Part shown: one piece after another, positions 49,304-50,378 of the stretch
Layout of the letters: the number at the start of each line of letters is the position of its first letter
How positions within the stretch are numbered: the first letter of the stretch is position 1
Virus record (IMG/VR): IMGVR_UViG_3300033143_006579
Span: 1-50,378 of that record
DNA length: 50,378 nucleotides
Source: a virus
Reading direction: 5' to 3' (one strand)
The notes under the pieces: model-generated
Told to the model about the DNA's origin: nothing
The model's database searches: none
Seen by the model: only the letters and a program-made list of their open reading frames with translations
Position numbers and translations under genes: made by a program

Positions 49304-50378
49304 TTATATAATCCTTATGGTTATAGTAGATGAATCAAAATAAATATATTCAGGTCCATAAGTTAGTAACTCTTCTTTAGTTAATTTAGTTAAATCAAAA
49401 TTAAAGAAAATATTTGTTTCAGGGTTTAGAATTCTACAATGATCTATTCCAGATATTCCATGAATAACATTTATTAATTCGGATCTATATAATGAGATGT
49501 TAGATCCAAATCTATCTTGAAATGAACTTATGAGAGTCTCTCTTATTTTTGTTCCCAATTCTGTGTCAGAACCTGTGTAACTTGAAGTCTTAAATACCTC
49601 AATATCTAATTTAAGAGGTATTTCATATTGTGGAATTACCATCCATCCATTATCTGAATAAATATATTTTGCAGATAATTCTGTAACTGTCAAAATATCG
49701 TCTGTAGTTGGTTCTTTATAAATCCATATTTCAGAAGTTGAATCACTACACGTTGCTATGTAATTTGTATATTCTCCGCTTGTTAAAATATATCTATCTC
49801 CATCATCTAGAATATCAATGCCAGATGGAAGGGTATCTGTTAAATTAATAACAGCTGTTCTATTTGTAGAATTATATTGCATGTTTACACAAATACCATC
49901 CGTATTTGTAAACTTGATATTTGCAAAATCTGTTAGTATTTTATAATCTTCTAAATGAATTGATGTTATCATTTTTTGTAACACTTGAGTTTCGAATGTT
50001 CGTTTATCAATTCCATCGTAAAATTCTTTTTGTATAACTGGAATATCATAAATAGTTAAAGAAGCAGGAATTGTTACTTCTTGGCCAGGTATTGATATAG
50101 ATGATTTACCTACATTAAGGTCGTATTCCGTATTTGTCACAGTTTTTGTAAAAACAGTTTCTACCCATACCCCAATCATTGAATGAGTTATATTAAAATA
50201 ATATAAAATGTTTGAATTTACATCAAAATCATAAACAAAATCTAGTAAGTAATCAGTAGATCCTGATTTATACTCATATCCTTCTAGTAAAGTATCTGTT
50301 CTCCATATATCTTGTGAATTTTCAAAAAGTACTATCTTCTGTGAGTAGGTCTTATAATAACTAATAAGTATAAAAATA
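49304..50378 (-). CDS. Baseplate wedge protein, T4 gp6/gpJ-like (5' end outside window)
   Basis: The frame is open from the stop at 49304 to the right edge with no stop, so the start lies beyond 50378. An internal ATG at 50179 is not the start: the frame upstream encodes a continuous sensible peptide. The C-terminal part has VIHGISGIDHCRILNP and FNFDLTKLTKEELL, patterns I associate with gp6/gpJ-type wedge proteins, and the rest is beta-rich. It would build the six-fold baseplate periphery. Visible length about 358 residues. Confidence 0.7.
   Translation of the reverse strand, partial: IFILISYYKTYSQKIVLFENSQDIWRTDTLLEGYEYKSGSTDYLLDFVYDFDVNSNILYYFNITHSMIGVWVETVFTKTVTNTEYDLNVGKSSISIPGQEVTIPASLTIYDIPVIQKEFYDGIDKRTFETQVLQKMITSIHLEDYKILTDFANIKFTNTDGICVNMQYNSTNRTAVINLTDTLPSGIDILDDGDRYILTSGEYTNYIATCSDSTSEIWIYKEPTTDDILTVTELSAKYIYSDNGWMVIPQYEIPLKLDIEVFKTSSYTGSDTELGTKIRETLISSFQDRFGSNISLYRSELINVIHGISGIDHCRILNPETNIFFNFDLTKLTKEELLTYGPEYIYFDSSTITIRII

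Noticed and set aside
49304-50179. Start of the wedge gene at the ATG at 50179
   Set aside because: The frame continues upstream without a stop to the right edge of the window, so the gene is 5' truncated by the window.
1-50378. CRISPR array, insertion sequence or att site
   Set aside because: No array of repeats with spacers, no transposase gene and no tRNA or integrase were seen. The only direct repeat is the 21-bp pair near 5817.

Overview
The window looks like part of a large (jumbo-class), AT-rich, T4-related tailed phage genome (myovirus-like Caudoviricetes). The evidence is a T4-style replication and recombination set (type II topoisomerase in two subunits, UvsW-like helicase, gp46/gp47-like nuclease), a T4-type large terminase, a tail-tube/baseplate module with a very long tape-measure-like protein, and dense packing with 1-14 nt overlaps and AGGAG-type ribosome sites. 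It also encodes bacterial-type multisubunit RNA polymerase beta' and beta subunits. The host cannot be named. A prepilin-like protein, a secreted protein and a PgpH-like HD phosphohydrolase suggest a bacterium with type IV pili and nucleotide second messengers, but this is inference.

Layout. 1-5841 (+): end of an unknown gene, a metallopeptidase/VWA protein, and topoisomerase subunits flanking a small gene. 5889-12276 (+): prepilin-like protein, QueD-like enzyme, UvsW-like helicase, SbcD/gp47-like and SbcC/gp46-like proteins with small genes between. 12286-14920 (+): a radical SAM enzyme with C-terminal cysteines, overlapped by a protein starting with a VTNSSS motif, then small unknown genes. 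14920-21433 (+): the most striking region, a ubiquitin-like conjugation operon with a large E2-like protein, a JAMM peptidase, a ThiF/E1-like protein, a SAP-Ubl fusion, a 152-nt structured RNA, a second ThiF-like protein and a small HPN...Cys E2-like protein. 21824-27757 (+): RNA polymerase beta' then beta. 27769-33129 (+): zinc-finger proteins, GTP cyclohydrolase FolE2, a TIM-barrel protein, a PgpH-like HD protein and unknowns. 33223-38394 (+): a possible polymerase-palm fragment, a GC-richer SPFH membrane protein, two VTNSSS paralogues, a methyltransferase-like protein and others. 38763-40052 (+): a baseplate-hub candidate. 40268-47588 (-): gp48-like protein, tape measure, HELMH metallopeptidase and terminase. 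47714-48247 (+): a GC-richer secreted protein. 48309-50378 (-): two unknowns and a gp6/gpJ-like baseplate wedge protein running off the right edge.

Regulation. Four intergenic regions carry the same element: CTATATATATTAAT, two free bases, then ATGAA (one copy TTGAA). Read in this orientation, three copies point at short single-gene units that end in hairpin terminators: the SPFH gene, a 55-codon minus-strand gene and the secreted protein. In two cases the element-to-start spacing is exactly 35 nt. A fourth copy points at a very short transcript with a hairpin. This looks like a promoter class for autonomous cassettes, distinct from the long operons.

How the parts may work together. The polymerase would give the phage its own transcription, the T4-like genes its replication and recombination, and FolE2 plus QueD the first steps towards 7-deazaguanine. 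The Ubl operon would attach a SAP-carrying, perhaps nucleic-acid-binding, modifier to unknown targets, with the JAMM peptidase processing or removing it. Positions and motifs were read from the sequence; functions come from family knowledge; no database search was run.
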